Source of the DNA: Magnetococcales bacterium
GTDB lineage: Bacteria > Pseudomonadota > Magnetococcia > Magnetococcales > JADFWU01
Length of the DNA stretch: 30,015 bases
Direction of reading: 5' to 3'
Assembly (NCBI GenBank): GCA_015234045.1
Contig: JADFWU010000038.1
Location: forward strand, 1-30,015
Position 1 is the stretch's first letter; every line of letters begins with the position of its first letter. Positions 1-7,161 of this stretch are shown here, in pieces. The notes under the pieces were generated by a model. The model had not been told where the DNA came from and did not search any database. It was given only the letters and a program-made list of their open reading frames with translations. The position numbers and the translations under genes are program-made.

Positions 1-81
1 GCACGTAACCCTTTCTGGAACGCAGTGGACGGATCAAGAGACCAGTGAATGGGATGATTGATTTTTTCCGTGGTCCTAATT

Positions 82-543
82 CTAATGTTGTTCAAAGATG
101 CCGACTGGACCGTTTTTATTAAACGTGATGCTGGCATAGGCATCGGCTGGTTCACCGGGCATTTCCATACCGGGTGCGCCGATGGGCATGCCGGGAACGG
201 CAATGCCGTGAACATCGGGATTTTCTCTCAGCAGTCGTTTGATATCCGCAGCTGGAACATGGCCTTCAACCAGATAGTCACCGATCACGCCAGTGTGGCA
301 GGATTGCAGCCGGTCTGGCACACCCAAGCGCTCTTTCAAAGGCGTGACATCCTCAAGATTGCGTACTGAAACCGAAAAGCCATTGGCTTGGAGGTGTTCA
401 ACCCAACCGCCACAACAGCCGCAGCTTGGGGATTTATAGACCACCATTTTTTGCTCTTCAGCATGCGCGGGAAGTGTTGTGAATATAATGGCAAAAAGAG
501 CGATGAACCGAATCTGATAAATGTATTTCTTGGTCAGTGACAT
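82..543 (-). CDS. DUF411 family metal-binding protein, secreted
   Basis: A 153-residue protein with an N-terminal signal peptide (hydrophobic stretch about residues 11-27 ending in A-H-A). The mature part begins with the DUF411 signature K-S-P-S-C-G-C-C-G-G-W (about residues 37-47). It continues with the family's GxxSCHTGVxGDYxxEGHVP block and the closing GxPGMPxGxPGMEMP block. DUF411 proteins are often found near copper-resistance genes and are thought to bind metal in the periplasm; the biochemical role is not settled. The ATG at 543 is preceded by an AGGA close by and a GAGGAG further upstream. It is divergent from the unknown membrane protein at 676, with a 132-bp AT-rich gap between. No copper genes are visible next to it, but the window edge is only 81 bp away and nothing could be supported in bases 1-81. 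Confidence 0.88.
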   Translation of the reverse strand: MSLTKKYIYQIRFIALFAIIFTTLPAHAEEQKMVVYKSPSCGCCGGWVEHLQANGFSVSVRNLEDVTPLKERLGVPDRLQSCHTGVIGDYLVEGHVPAADIKRLLRENPDVHGIAVPGMPIGAPGMEMPGEPADAYASITFNKNGPVGIFEQH

Positions 544-584
544 GGTCCTGTTGATCTCCTCGCCCTTTGTTTGTAAACACGCTA

Positions 585-618
585 CTATCTATTTTGAGTA
601 TATGTTCTCCAAAGATAG
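585..618. promoter_or_regulatory. Imperfect dyad between divergent genes
   Basis: CTATCT at 585-590 is mirrored by AGATAG at 613-618, with partial symmetry in between, in the AT-rich gap between the divergent genes at 543 and 676. This could be an operator for a regulator of the DUF411 gene, or chance. No convincing -35/-10 pair was found. Confidence 0.2.
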
Positions 619-675
619 CATGTATTCTTTATTTTATTTTATAAAAAAACATCTTCTCACCAGGATAATCACACC

Positions 676-1332
676 ATGGATCTTTTGATTCCGGTCATCA
701 TCTGTTTAGGGTTGTTCTACTTTTGGCAATATAACCGCGTGCAGGGCAGTGGTATTGATCAGAAGCGTAAGGCGTTGGCAGAAAAACACGGTTTGTCATT
801 CAAAGGTTCGGATAAAACGCTCTGTTTTCGCTATGAAGGGACAATAAAGGGCAAAACCTGGACCCTGGAAGGGAAGTGGGCTATGGCCAATTGGTTTCGC
901 CGCCGCCGGCCAGAGACCAATTGGACCATCTCCGGTTTTGACGCTGAACAAGCGTGGCTGGTTGGTCCGCGTTTGCCCGCTATTTTTCAAGAGTTCTCTT
1001 TTGATGACCCTCGGGCGAGCAAGGTGGTGACAGCGCTGATGGGCGGGCTGTCTGCTGAATTGTCCAAAAAAGTCAGACCGGTGACTCTTTCAGACACTGA
1101 TTTTCACAAGCGCTTTGATCTGCTCTCAACCGATGACAAACAGCTTCGCAAAGTGCTGACACCACAGATACGACAGATATTGATGCAGCATCCGGGCGGA
1201 CTGACACCGCCTACTGTGCGCTTTAAAGGGGGGGCTTTGCTGATTCAATTTCGTGAAGTGCTGGCCCAGCCCAAGGATATTGAGGCTGCCATGGCCATGG
1301 GACAGGCTATAACAAAAAAACTCATCTCTTGA
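676..1332 (+). CDS. Unknown membrane-anchored protein
   Basis: A 218-residue protein that I do not recognise. It has one N-terminal hydrophobic segment (about residues 3-18), then a basic and polar body with an RRRR run near residue 75 and a conserved-looking C-terminal half without known catalytic motifs. The likely topology is a single N-terminal anchor with a cytoplasmic domain. An AGGA lies about 11 nt before the ATG. Its 3' end overlaps the 3' end of the convergent gene on the minus strand by 11 nt. Codon use is ordinary for the window, so it is likely a real gene, but no function can be given. Confidence 0.7.
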   Translation: MDLLIPVIICLGLFYFWQYNRVQGSGIDQKRKALAEKHGLSFKGSDKTLCFRYEGTIKGKTWTLEGKWAMANWFRRRRPETNWTISGFDAEQAWLVGPRLPAIFQEFSFDDPRASKVVTALMGGLSAELSKKVRPVTLSDTDFHKRFDLLSTDDKQLRKVLTPQIRQILMQHPGGLTPPTVRFKGGALLIQFREVLAQPKDIEAAMAMGQAITKKLIS

Positions 1333-2035
1333 GCACTGTTTGACAGGACTCTCGCGCAGGTTGCTGATTGAGCCATTCGGATATCTCGTCTGCGCGTGCT
1401 TCTTTACTCTCTTTTTTGAATAGTGGATAATAGCCCGCCAATACTGTTTTCCATTCGGAAATATGGTGTTTTACAATCATCACAGCGGTTTGGTTGATGG
1501 TTGGCTCAGGTTGTTTCAATCCCCAAAGTGCGGCCTGAATAATCTCTTTGCACTGTGTCGATTTTGTCCCACTCTTTGTAAGAAAATAAGCCGCAGCCAG
1601 TCGGGCGCGAGCAGTGCCTGAAAAAAGCGTTTGGACAGGCTTCTCTTGTGCCTGAGTCAGTGCGTTTAAGGTCTGCTCCGGTTCATGGAGAATTAATCCA
1701 CCGTTGGTGGGTGGATAGATGAGTGTCGCTCTGTTTTGGTCGATTTGTTTAATAAAGGCGACAACAGTTTGACCGGGTTGGCGTAGGAAACGAAAGGTGG
1801 CAGTGTTGGCCAGGATTACCGAAGTGCCGATCAGATTGGTCTGTTCAGGGCTTTTCGAGTAGACCGCATCAATTTGGATTCGCGCATTCGAACGGCTGGG
1901 CAGAGTGGTGGCCAAAACGGCAAAGCGGGCATTAATAAAAGCGGACTCATGGCTATAAATCACTGCGGCCTGCATGGCAAAAAGAGCGTGAAATGGCCAG
2001 AAGAGAAACAGTAAACCCATCAGACATTGTCTCAT
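1322..2035 (-). CDS. Unknown secreted or periplasmic protein
   Basis: A 237-residue protein opening with a clear signal peptide (M-R-Q-C-L-M-G-L-L-F-L-F then A-L-F-A). The mature part has a beta-rich first half and a helical second half with two cysteines (around residue 161 and near the C-terminus). No family is recognised. The start codon overlaps the end of the upstream metalloprotease gene by 4 nt (ATGA-type overlap), so the two are almost certainly co-transcribed and translationally coupled. This suggests, but does not show, a role linked to the secreted protease. The 3' end overlaps the convergent gene at 676 by 11 nt. Confidence 0.7.
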   Translation of the reverse strand: MRQCLMGLLFLFWPFHALFAMQAAVIYSHESAFINARFAVLATTLPSRSNARIQIDAVYSKSPEQTNLIGTSVILANTATFRFLRQPGQTVVAFIKQIDQNRATLIYPPTNGGLILHEPEQTLNALTQAQEKPVQTLFSGTARARLAAAYFLTKSGTKSTQCKEIIQAALWGLKQPEPTINQTAVMIVKHHISEWKTVLAGYYPLFKKESKEARADEISEWLNQQPARESCQTVLKR

Positions 2036-3087
2036 GTGGTTTTTGCTGTACTGGTATGTTTTCGTTGATAGAGAAACATTAATCCCAGGGCAACCAGCAT
2101 CAGTCCGGCTGAATCGGGTAGTGGTGTGGCGTAGAGGATGATGTCGTAGCCGATCACATCCAGGGCGCGTAGATCAGCGCTGGTGATTTCGACCAATTCA
2201 CCGGATGAAAGGGTGGGATCCATGATACCCAGCACAGGGTCTTGACCATCCTTCCAGTGGCTGGCCTGTTGGCCATCGCCTTCACTGGAACCGGTAGAGA
2301 ACAGATAGGAATATTCTGTATCACTGAAATAGGTGGTGGAGCCGGGTGTCATGTCGCGTGCTGTGGTGGTAAAGCTGGATTCATCTGTGGGCAGTGAGCC
2401 GCTGGTGAAGCGAAATAGATCAAGCGGTGATGGGCTGGAAGAGGTTATGCCTGATGATGTGTCGAATACATCCACTTTAGAGGTAAAGCCCAGAGCGTGA
2501 CCGATTTCGTGAGCGACCACGGTTTCAAAATCCATCAACCCGGCGGTAACGCCATCAGTGTTGTCAAAATCAAAGCTGTAACTGGAGTTAAAGGTCAGAG
2601 TGGCATCTGTCAGGCTCCAGTCAATATTGAGATAATCGGCATCTGATGTGTCTGTTGTGTCAATATAGCCAAGGGCTTTAAGTGTTGCTTTATTGATAAT
2701 AATCTTGGATGGAGAGGCCAGACTATCGCCACCATCCAAAGTGACACTTAACTCTGAAGAGGTGGGCAGATAGGTAACAATATTATCATCGCTTTCGTCA
2801 CTGGCATCAGAAGCCATGCGGTCGCGGATGGTGTCGTAATCCACCGAATATTGTGTGGAAGAGGCTGAACCGATAACCGATCCACCCAGGGTTTGCCACT
2901 GGGCATCAATTTCAATTGTGATATCATCGGTAAAGAGAGTGCCCCACTGATCTGCGCCACGGGTAAAAGCGTTCAAGGCATCGGTGTCGGAGGAGAGGGC
3001 GGTATCTGGTGTGATGGAAAAGGTCAGGGCCTCGCTCGGTTGGGAAGGGGCAAGCACACACAGCACCGCGAGCAGCCAAAGGCGCAT
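2032..3087 (-). CDS. Secreted zinc metalloprotease with PEP-CTERM-like tail (NF038122-like)
   Basis: From the ATG at 3087 this is 351 residues. I prefer that start to the upstream TTG at 3165 because it gives an immediate signal peptide (M-R-L-W-L-L-A-V-L-C-V-L-A-P). The zinc-protease motif H-E-I-G-H-A-L-G-F (HExxHxxGF) lies at about 2492-2520, preceded by a Ser/Asp/Thr-rich region typical of exported metalloproteases. The C-terminus has P-L-P-D-S-A-G, a hydrophobic stretch and a basic Y-Q-R-K-H tail. This matches the layout of PEP-CTERM/exosortase sorting signals, with PDSAG in place of the usual PEP. The expected fate is export, C-terminal processing and surface or matrix attachment. An exosortase should exist elsewhere in the genome. 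It forms an operon with the following unknown secreted protein. Confidence 0.82.
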   Translation of the reverse strand: MRLWLLAVLCVLAPSQPSEALTFSITPDTALSSDTDALNAFTRGADQWGTLFTDDITIEIDAQWQTLGGSVIGSASSTQYSVDYDTIRDRMASDASDESDDNIVTYLPTSSELSVTLDGGDSLASPSKIIINKATLKALGYIDTTDTSDADYLNIDWSLTDATLTFNSSYSFDFDNTDGVTAGLMDFETVVAHEIGHALGFTSKVDVFDTSSGITSSSPSPLDLFRFTSGSLPTDESSFTTTARDMTPGSTTYFSDTEYSYLFSTGSSEGDGQQASHWKDGQDPVLGIMDPTLSSGELVEITSADLRALDVIGYDIILYATPLPDSAGLMLVALGLMFLYQRKHTSTAKTT

Positions 3088-3417
3088 GTATTGTCTGAGG
3101 TCTATGTGGTTGCCAATTTCCACGATATGGAAAATTTCCTTATGAGGTTTTGTCAACAGAGTCAAGAAATTGAATTGACACCACAGGATAAAACAATATC
3201 AAATTGATTTCATGCTTTTTTAGCAAAAGCGATAAAGATCTAATCAGAGCCGATTTTAAGACGTATGGATATACTATCGGAACAAATGAAAAAAAAGTTA
3301 AGCATAACTCAAATATCCAAGTAGAATAGAGTCAAGAAATAACAGAATGGAAAGTTGCTCTAACAGGCGTGCAAGAGTACCCTTCAGACATTTCCATAAA
3401 TTCCGCATGGGGTGAGA
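3088..3417. other. Intergenic stretch, AT-rich
   Basis: About 330 bp between the metalloprotease and a possible small ORF. It contains a 13-bp direct repeat (AGAGTCAAGAAAT, ending near 3170 and 3340) and a TTGACA at about 3175-3180 without a good -10 partner. No gene, RNA or terminator could be supported here. Confidence 0.4.
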
Positions 3418-3558
3418 ATGGCGCGTTTCGCGCTTGATTTTGTTCTGAGTTGTGAGCAATGTCGTTGCGGTTATTGGATTGTGGAGCGTCCCAGGTCATC
3501 GGCTTTGCTTGCCAAGGCATCGCATGATGAAGAAATAGATTGGCTTAGAATTTGTTGA
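3418..3558 (+). CDS. Possible 46-residue Cys-rich small protein
   Basis: An ATG at 3418 preceded 4 nt upstream by a GGGGTGAG Shine-Dalgarno-like sequence opens a 46-codon frame ending 13 nt before the STAS gene. The product has a C-E-Q-C-R-C-G-Y-W cluster resembling half a zinc ribbon, then an acidic S-H-D-E-E-I-D-W end. The spacing to the STAS gene and the good ribosome site argue for a translated leader gene or small protein. The short length and unknown family keep confidence low. It could also be the 3' remnant of a larger gene, because the frame is closed by a stop about 20 nt upstream. Confidence 0.3.
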   Translation: MARFALDFVLSCEQCRCGYWIVERPRSSALLAKASHDEEIDWLRIC

Positions 3559-3571
3559 TGAAGGAATCTCG

Positions 3572-3859
3572 ATGGAAATCTCGACATCTGAAAATAATGG
3601 TGCCGTAACGATTACAATCAAAACAAAGGAATTCACTTTCAAAAGCCATGGCGCTTTCAGAAAGAGCTATGAAGATGCCAAGGCTGACAGGGCTATTGTA
3701 GACTTTCGTCATGTGGATTATGTTGACAGCTCTGCTTTGGGTATGTTGCTGATTATCCAGAAAGAGTTTAAAGGTGGCGTGGAAATTCACAACTGCAATG
3801 AGAAGTTGACACGGGTTTTTAAAGTGGCGAACTTCGATAAAATTTTTAACTTCAAGTAG
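3572..3859 (+). CDS. STAS-domain protein (anti-sigma factor antagonist type)
   Basis: A 95-residue stand-alone STAS domain. It has the typical strand-helix order and the motif V-D-Y-V-D-S-S-A-L-G-M-L-L at about residues 48-60. The first Ser of D-S-S is the usual phosphorylation site in SpoIIAA-like anti-anti-sigma factors. Such proteins act in partner-switching with an HATPase_c anti-sigma kinase and are switched by phosphorylation. No kinase or PP2C phosphatase lies next to it, so its partners must be elsewhere. A GAAGGAA lies about 8 nt before the ATG. The end overlaps the convergent RNA methyltransferase gene by 8 nt. Confidence 0.85.
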   Translation: MEISTSENNGAVTITIKTKEFTFKSHGAFRKSYEDAKADRAIVDFRHVDYVDSSALGMLLIIQKEFKGGVEIHNCNEKLTRVFKVANFDKIFNFK

Positions 3860-4661
3860 CCAGATAGCGGTAATGATAGAGAAAAAGCGTTGCCGCCATG
3901 GTGACGTTCAGAGAGTCGGTTTCATTGGCCATGGGCAGGGTGATTTTCTGCTGACATTGAGTAATACAGTCTTGCGATAGGCCGTTGTACTCGTTGCCCA
4001 TGACAATGCCGATCCGTTTTTGCTCTCTTTTTGTCTGCATCAGCGGTGTTGCTTCAGCATCCAGCACCGTAGCCGCCAGCTGAAATCCGCCTTCCTGATG
4101 CAACTGAATCAAACCCTGTTTAAGATCATCACACTGGATCAGCGGCATGCCAAATACCGCGCCCATGGAGGCGCGGACCGATTGGTTGTGAAACGGATCG
4201 GCTGAATGATCTCCCAAAATTACGCCATGCGCGCCCAAGCCTGCTGCACTGCGTATCATCGCGCCGATGTTGCGCGGGTTGTTGCTGTTGGACAAAATCA
4301 ATACCGTGATTGGCTCATCAGAAGCTAGACTGGACAAAAACGTACCGATTTCCAGCAACTTTGGCTGTTCAGCGTGGGCATAGACACCGCTTTTGTAACC
4401 GGTTCCGGCAACCGATTTTAAGATGGCTTTGGTGATGCGATACAGCGTGACCGACTCTGCTGGTTGTGGTGTGAGTTGATCAATTTTATTGGTCACAACC
4501 ATCATGGAGTGAATGGCTAAGGTGCTTGTCAGTAGGCGATTGACCACATTCACGCCTTGGGCAACAAATCCACTGGGTGAGCTTTGCACACAGGAGCGTG
4601 ACAGAACGCGATAGGGATCGAGCCTTGGGTCATCCGGGTCTGTGATGTCGATGATGGGCAT
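3852..4661 (-). CDS. TrmH/SpoU-family RNA 2'-O-methyltransferase
   Basis: 269 residues from the ATG at 4661. This start puts the typical I-I-D-I-T-D-P-D-D-P-R-L-D-P-Y-R opening at the N-terminus; the longer frame begins at a TTG. The C-terminal half is a SPOUT domain. Motif 1 is N-N-P-R-N-I-G-A-M-I-R-S-A, motif 2 is I-G-I-V-M-G-N-E-Y-N-G-L-S, and motif 3 is L-P-M-A-N-E-T-D-S-L-N-V-T-M-A. These three form the trefoil-knot SAM-binding site of tRNA/rRNA ribose methyltransferases. The N-terminal part resembles the substrate-binding extension of TrmH-like enzymes. The exact target (tRNA or 23S rRNA) cannot be told. It is divergent from the radical SAM gene, with only 68 bp between starts. Confidence 0.88.
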   Translation of the reverse strand: MPIIDITDPDDPRLDPYRVLSRSCVQSSPSGFVAQGVNVVNRLLTSTLAIHSMMVVTNKIDQLTPQPAESVTLYRITKAILKSVAGTGYKSGVYAHAEQPKLLEIGTFLSSLASDEPITVLILSNSNNPRNIGAMIRSAAGLGAHGVILGDHSADPFHNQSVRASMGAVFGMPLIQCDDLKQGLIQLHQEGGFQLAATVLDAEATPLMQTKREQKRIGIVMGNEYNGLSQDCITQCQQKITLPMANETDSLNVTMAATLFLYHYRYLAT

Positions 4662-4729
4662 GATATAGTTTTTCCGTGCTTCTAAATATTCCAAAACATG
4701 ACTGTAGCAAAAGGAGCCCTTGGCTCACC

Positions 4730-6262
4730 ATGGCTGATATCGTTCTGGTCACATTCAATGCACGCTATATTCATACGGCATTTGGTTTACGCTATCTCAA
4801 AGCCAACCTTGGTCGTTTGGCGGATAGATGTGACATCCTGGAGTTTGATCTCAATCGACGTCCGGTCGAGGCGATGGAACAGGTGCTCTCCTTGTCACCA
4901 AAGATTATCGGCATTGGTGTTCACATTTGGAATGTCGGTCTGTGTGAACGGTTGTTGACACTTTTAAAGCAGGTAGCACCCGAAATTACCGTGGTGCTGG
5001 GCGGTCCAGAGGTGAGTCATGAGATCCAGCAACGTCCATGGATTCTGACTGCCGATGTTGTTGTGGTTGGAGAAGGTGAGCTGGCATTTCAGGGGGTGTG
5101 TGAGGATCTGCTTTCAGGCGGCACCATTCAGAATCAGGTGATACAGCTTTCACCGCCTGATCCAGCCCGTTTAGCGCTGCCGTATGATCTGTACAGTGAT
5201 ACTGATATACAGAATCGTTTGATCTATGTGGAGGCCTCTCGGGGCTGTCCGTATACGTGCGCTTTTTGCCTCTCTGCGCTGGATCGTTCAGTGCGTGGTT
5301 TTGATCTGGATCTGTTTTTGGGTGCCATGCAAAAACTGATGGATCGCGGTGTTGGACAGTTCAAGTTTGTTGATCGTACCTTTAATCTCAATATCGCCAT
5401 CTGTGAGCGGATTTTGACCTTTTTTCTGGATCGAATGCGTGATGGTCTGTTTCTGCATTTTGAGATGATTCCAGATCGTCTTCCAGAACCGCTCAAGGCT
5501 TTGATTCAGCGTTTTCCAGCTGGGACGCTTCAGTTTGAGATAGGAATCCAAACATTCGATGCAGAGGTGGCCGAACGGATCGGACGCCGACAAGATGCTC
5601 AACAGGCAGAGCAGAATTTACTTTGGCTTCGTAATGAAACCGAAGCTCATCTGCACACTGATCTGATCATCGGTCTGCCCGGTGAAGCGGTGGACGGGTT
5701 TGGGGCGGCTTTTGATCGTCTGACCGCTCTTGATCCGCATGAAATACAGGTTGGAATACTCAAACGCCTGCCCGGCGCGCCGATTTCAGAGCATAGTGAG
5801 GCATTTGGAATGGTGTACGATGCGGTGGCACCTTATGAAATACTCTGTAACAATCTGATCGACTTTGACACCATGCAGCGATTGAAGCGCTTTGCACGCT
5901 ATTGGGATATGATCGGCAATTCCGGACGGTTTCGCACGACCAAAAAGGCGCTGTTTTGTGGTGAAGGCGCGTATCAGCGTTTTTCAGTGTTGAGTGCGTG
6001 GATTTATACCGAGACCGGACAGACCCATCGTATTGCACTGCGTCGGTTATATGGTTTGGTGTTGCGTGGTCTGATGGATGGTGTTGGTGTGGATGGAACG
6101 ACTGCGCTTGAGTATGTTTCGGATGATTTTAAACGCAGTCAGCCTGGTGAACCGGTGTTGTTTCTTGATGACATCGTCACTGGTCAGGCCAAAAAACAGC
6201 AAAAACGTCGTTCGTCTGCTACGCTGGTTTCACGGCAGAAGCGCCATACGCAAAGCGCGTGA
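4730..6262 (+). CDS. B12-binding-domain radical SAM protein (DUF4080 type)
   Basis: 510 residues from the ATG at 4730, chosen over the GTG at 4676 because an AAGGAG lies 13 nt upstream and the Rossmann-like domain begins at once (M-A-D-I-V-L-V-T-F-N-A). Residues about 1-140 are a cobalamin-binding-like domain. Then comes the radical SAM core with R-G-C-P-Y-T-C-A-F-C: cysteines 173, 177 and 180 ligate the 4Fe-4S cluster. The usual D-x-H-x-x-G cobalamin-ligand motif is not seen, so B12 binding may be base-off without a His ligand, or lost. The C-terminal third matches the DUF4080-type extension. The substrate is unknown; family members include methyltransferases and rearrangement enzymes. MsrA follows 30 bp downstream on the same strand, probably in one transcript. 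Confidence 0.87.
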   Translation: MADIVLVTFNARYIHTAFGLRYLKANLGRLADRCDILEFDLNRRPVEAMEQVLSLSPKIIGIGVHIWNVGLCERLLTLLKQVAPEITVVLGGPEVSHEIQQRPWILTADVVVVGEGELAFQGVCEDLLSGGTIQNQVIQLSPPDPARLALPYDLYSDTDIQNRLIYVEASRGCPYTCAFCLSALDRSVRGFDLDLFLGAMQKLMDRGVGQFKFVDRTFNLNIAICERILTFFLDRMRDGLFLHFEMIPDRLPEPLKALIQRFPAGTLQFEIGIQTFDAEVAERIGRRQDAQQAEQNLLWLRNETEAHLHTDLIIGLPGEAVDGFGAAFDRLTALDPHEIQVGILKRLPGAPISEHSEAFGMVYDAVAPYEILCNNLIDFDTMQRLKRFARYWDMIGNSGRFRTTKKALFCGEGAYQRFSVLSAWIYTETGQTHRIALRRLYGLVLRGLMDGVGVDGTTALEYVSDDFKRSQPGEPVLFLDDIVTGQAKKQQKRRSSATLVSRQKRHTQSA

Positions 6263-6292
6263 ATGGATTGTGCTCTCTTTCGGAGAAAACGC

Positions 6293-6928
6293 ATGTTTGG
6301 AAAGAAATCTCTCATCGTTCCTACAGCTGAACAGGCTCTGCCCGGTCGTGAAGAAATCATGCCGGTGCCGGAAAAACATTTTGTTTTAGATGGTCGATTG
6401 AAAGCTCCTTTTCCCGATACCATGGAAATAGCGCTCTTTGGCTTGGGCTGTTTCTGGGGCGCGGAGCGCAAGTTTTGGACGGCGGAGGGTGTTTATTCAA
6501 CCATGGTAGGCTATTCGGCAGGCGCTACGCGCAATCCAACCTATCATGAAGTCTGTTCTGGGATGACCGGTCACAATGAGGTTGTTCAGGTGGTGTTCGA
6601 TCCGCAGAAAACAGCCTATGAAGCGCTGCTAAAACTGTTTTGGGAATCCCATAATCCGACTCAGGGGATGCGTCAGGGCAATGATGTTGGCACACAGTAT
6701 CGTTCGGGTATCTACTGTTTCAATGATGATCAAATGAATCAGGCCAAACAGACGTGTAAGCGCTTTCAAGCAGTATTGACTGATGCCAATATGGGTGCGA
6801 TTACCACGGAAATCATTCCGGCAGGCCCATTTTATTATGCAGAAGAGTACCATCAGCAGTATCTGGCCAAAAATCCGGGCGGATATTGTGGTTTGGGTGG
6901 TACGGGCGTGCTTTATCCTGTGGGGTAA
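6293..6928 (+). CDS. msrA: Peptide methionine sulfoxide reductase A
   Basis: 211 residues from the ATG at 6293. An earlier in-frame ATG at 6263 is less likely, because the E. coli-like N-terminus (F-G-K-K ... L-P-G-R) begins here and CGGAG lies 7 nt upstream. The catalytic G-C-F-W-G-A-E motif gives nucleophile Cys53. The [14 protein letters not shown] and [11 protein letters not shown] blocks match long-form MsrA. It reduces methionine-S-sulfoxide in proteins using thioredoxin. The C-terminal Y-C-G-L-G-G keeps one resolving cysteine, but the second, found in E. coli MsrA in the G-V-C-L end, is replaced by Leu. The enzyme probably recycles through a single resolving Cys. It is likely co-transcribed with the radical SAM gene. 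Confidence 0.95.
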   Translation: MFGKKSLIVPTAEQALPGREEIMPVPEKHFVLDGRLKAPFPDTMEIALFGLGCFWGAERKFWTAEGVYSTMVGYSAGATRNPTYHEVCSGMTGHNEVVQVVFDPQKTAYEALLKLFWESHNPTQGMRQGNDVGTQYRSGIYCFNDDQMNQAKQTCKRFQAVLTDANMGAITTEIIPAGPFYYAEEYHQQYLAKNPGGYCGLGGTGVLYPVG

Positions 6929-6957
6929 ACATCTCTTTCCTGAGTAAACGTGTAATG

Positions 6958-6987
6958 CCGTCATTCCCGCTTCGGCAGAAATGACGG
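6958..6987. repeat. REP-like hairpin
   Basis: CCGTCATT at 6958-6965 pairs with AATGACGG at 6980-6987 around a GC-rich loop. This resembles the common CGTCATTCCCGC-type intergenic palindromic repeats. It lies 30 bp after msrA and may act as a 3' stabiliser or weak terminator; no T-run follows. Confidence 0.5.
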
Positions 6988-7161
6988 GTACAAAATGCAT
7001 TCAACTGCGTAACGCCTATTCTATAAAAAAAATTAATCCTTGAATTGAATTCTGTAAGGGTGTGTTGTCGGGAAGTGTGTTATTTTGCCATAAAGGGATC
7101 AGTTGCTTATCGTGGTGGCTGAATGCTCAGTGTGGGAATGGGAAGAATATTGGGGGCGTTG

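Noticed and set aside
58-369. 103-residue plus-strand frame
   Set aside because: Antisense to the well-supported DUF411 gene; composition not protein-like.
3332-3520. 62-residue minus-strand frame
   Set aside because: Poor start context and overlaps the better-supported small plus-strand frame; no recognisable features.
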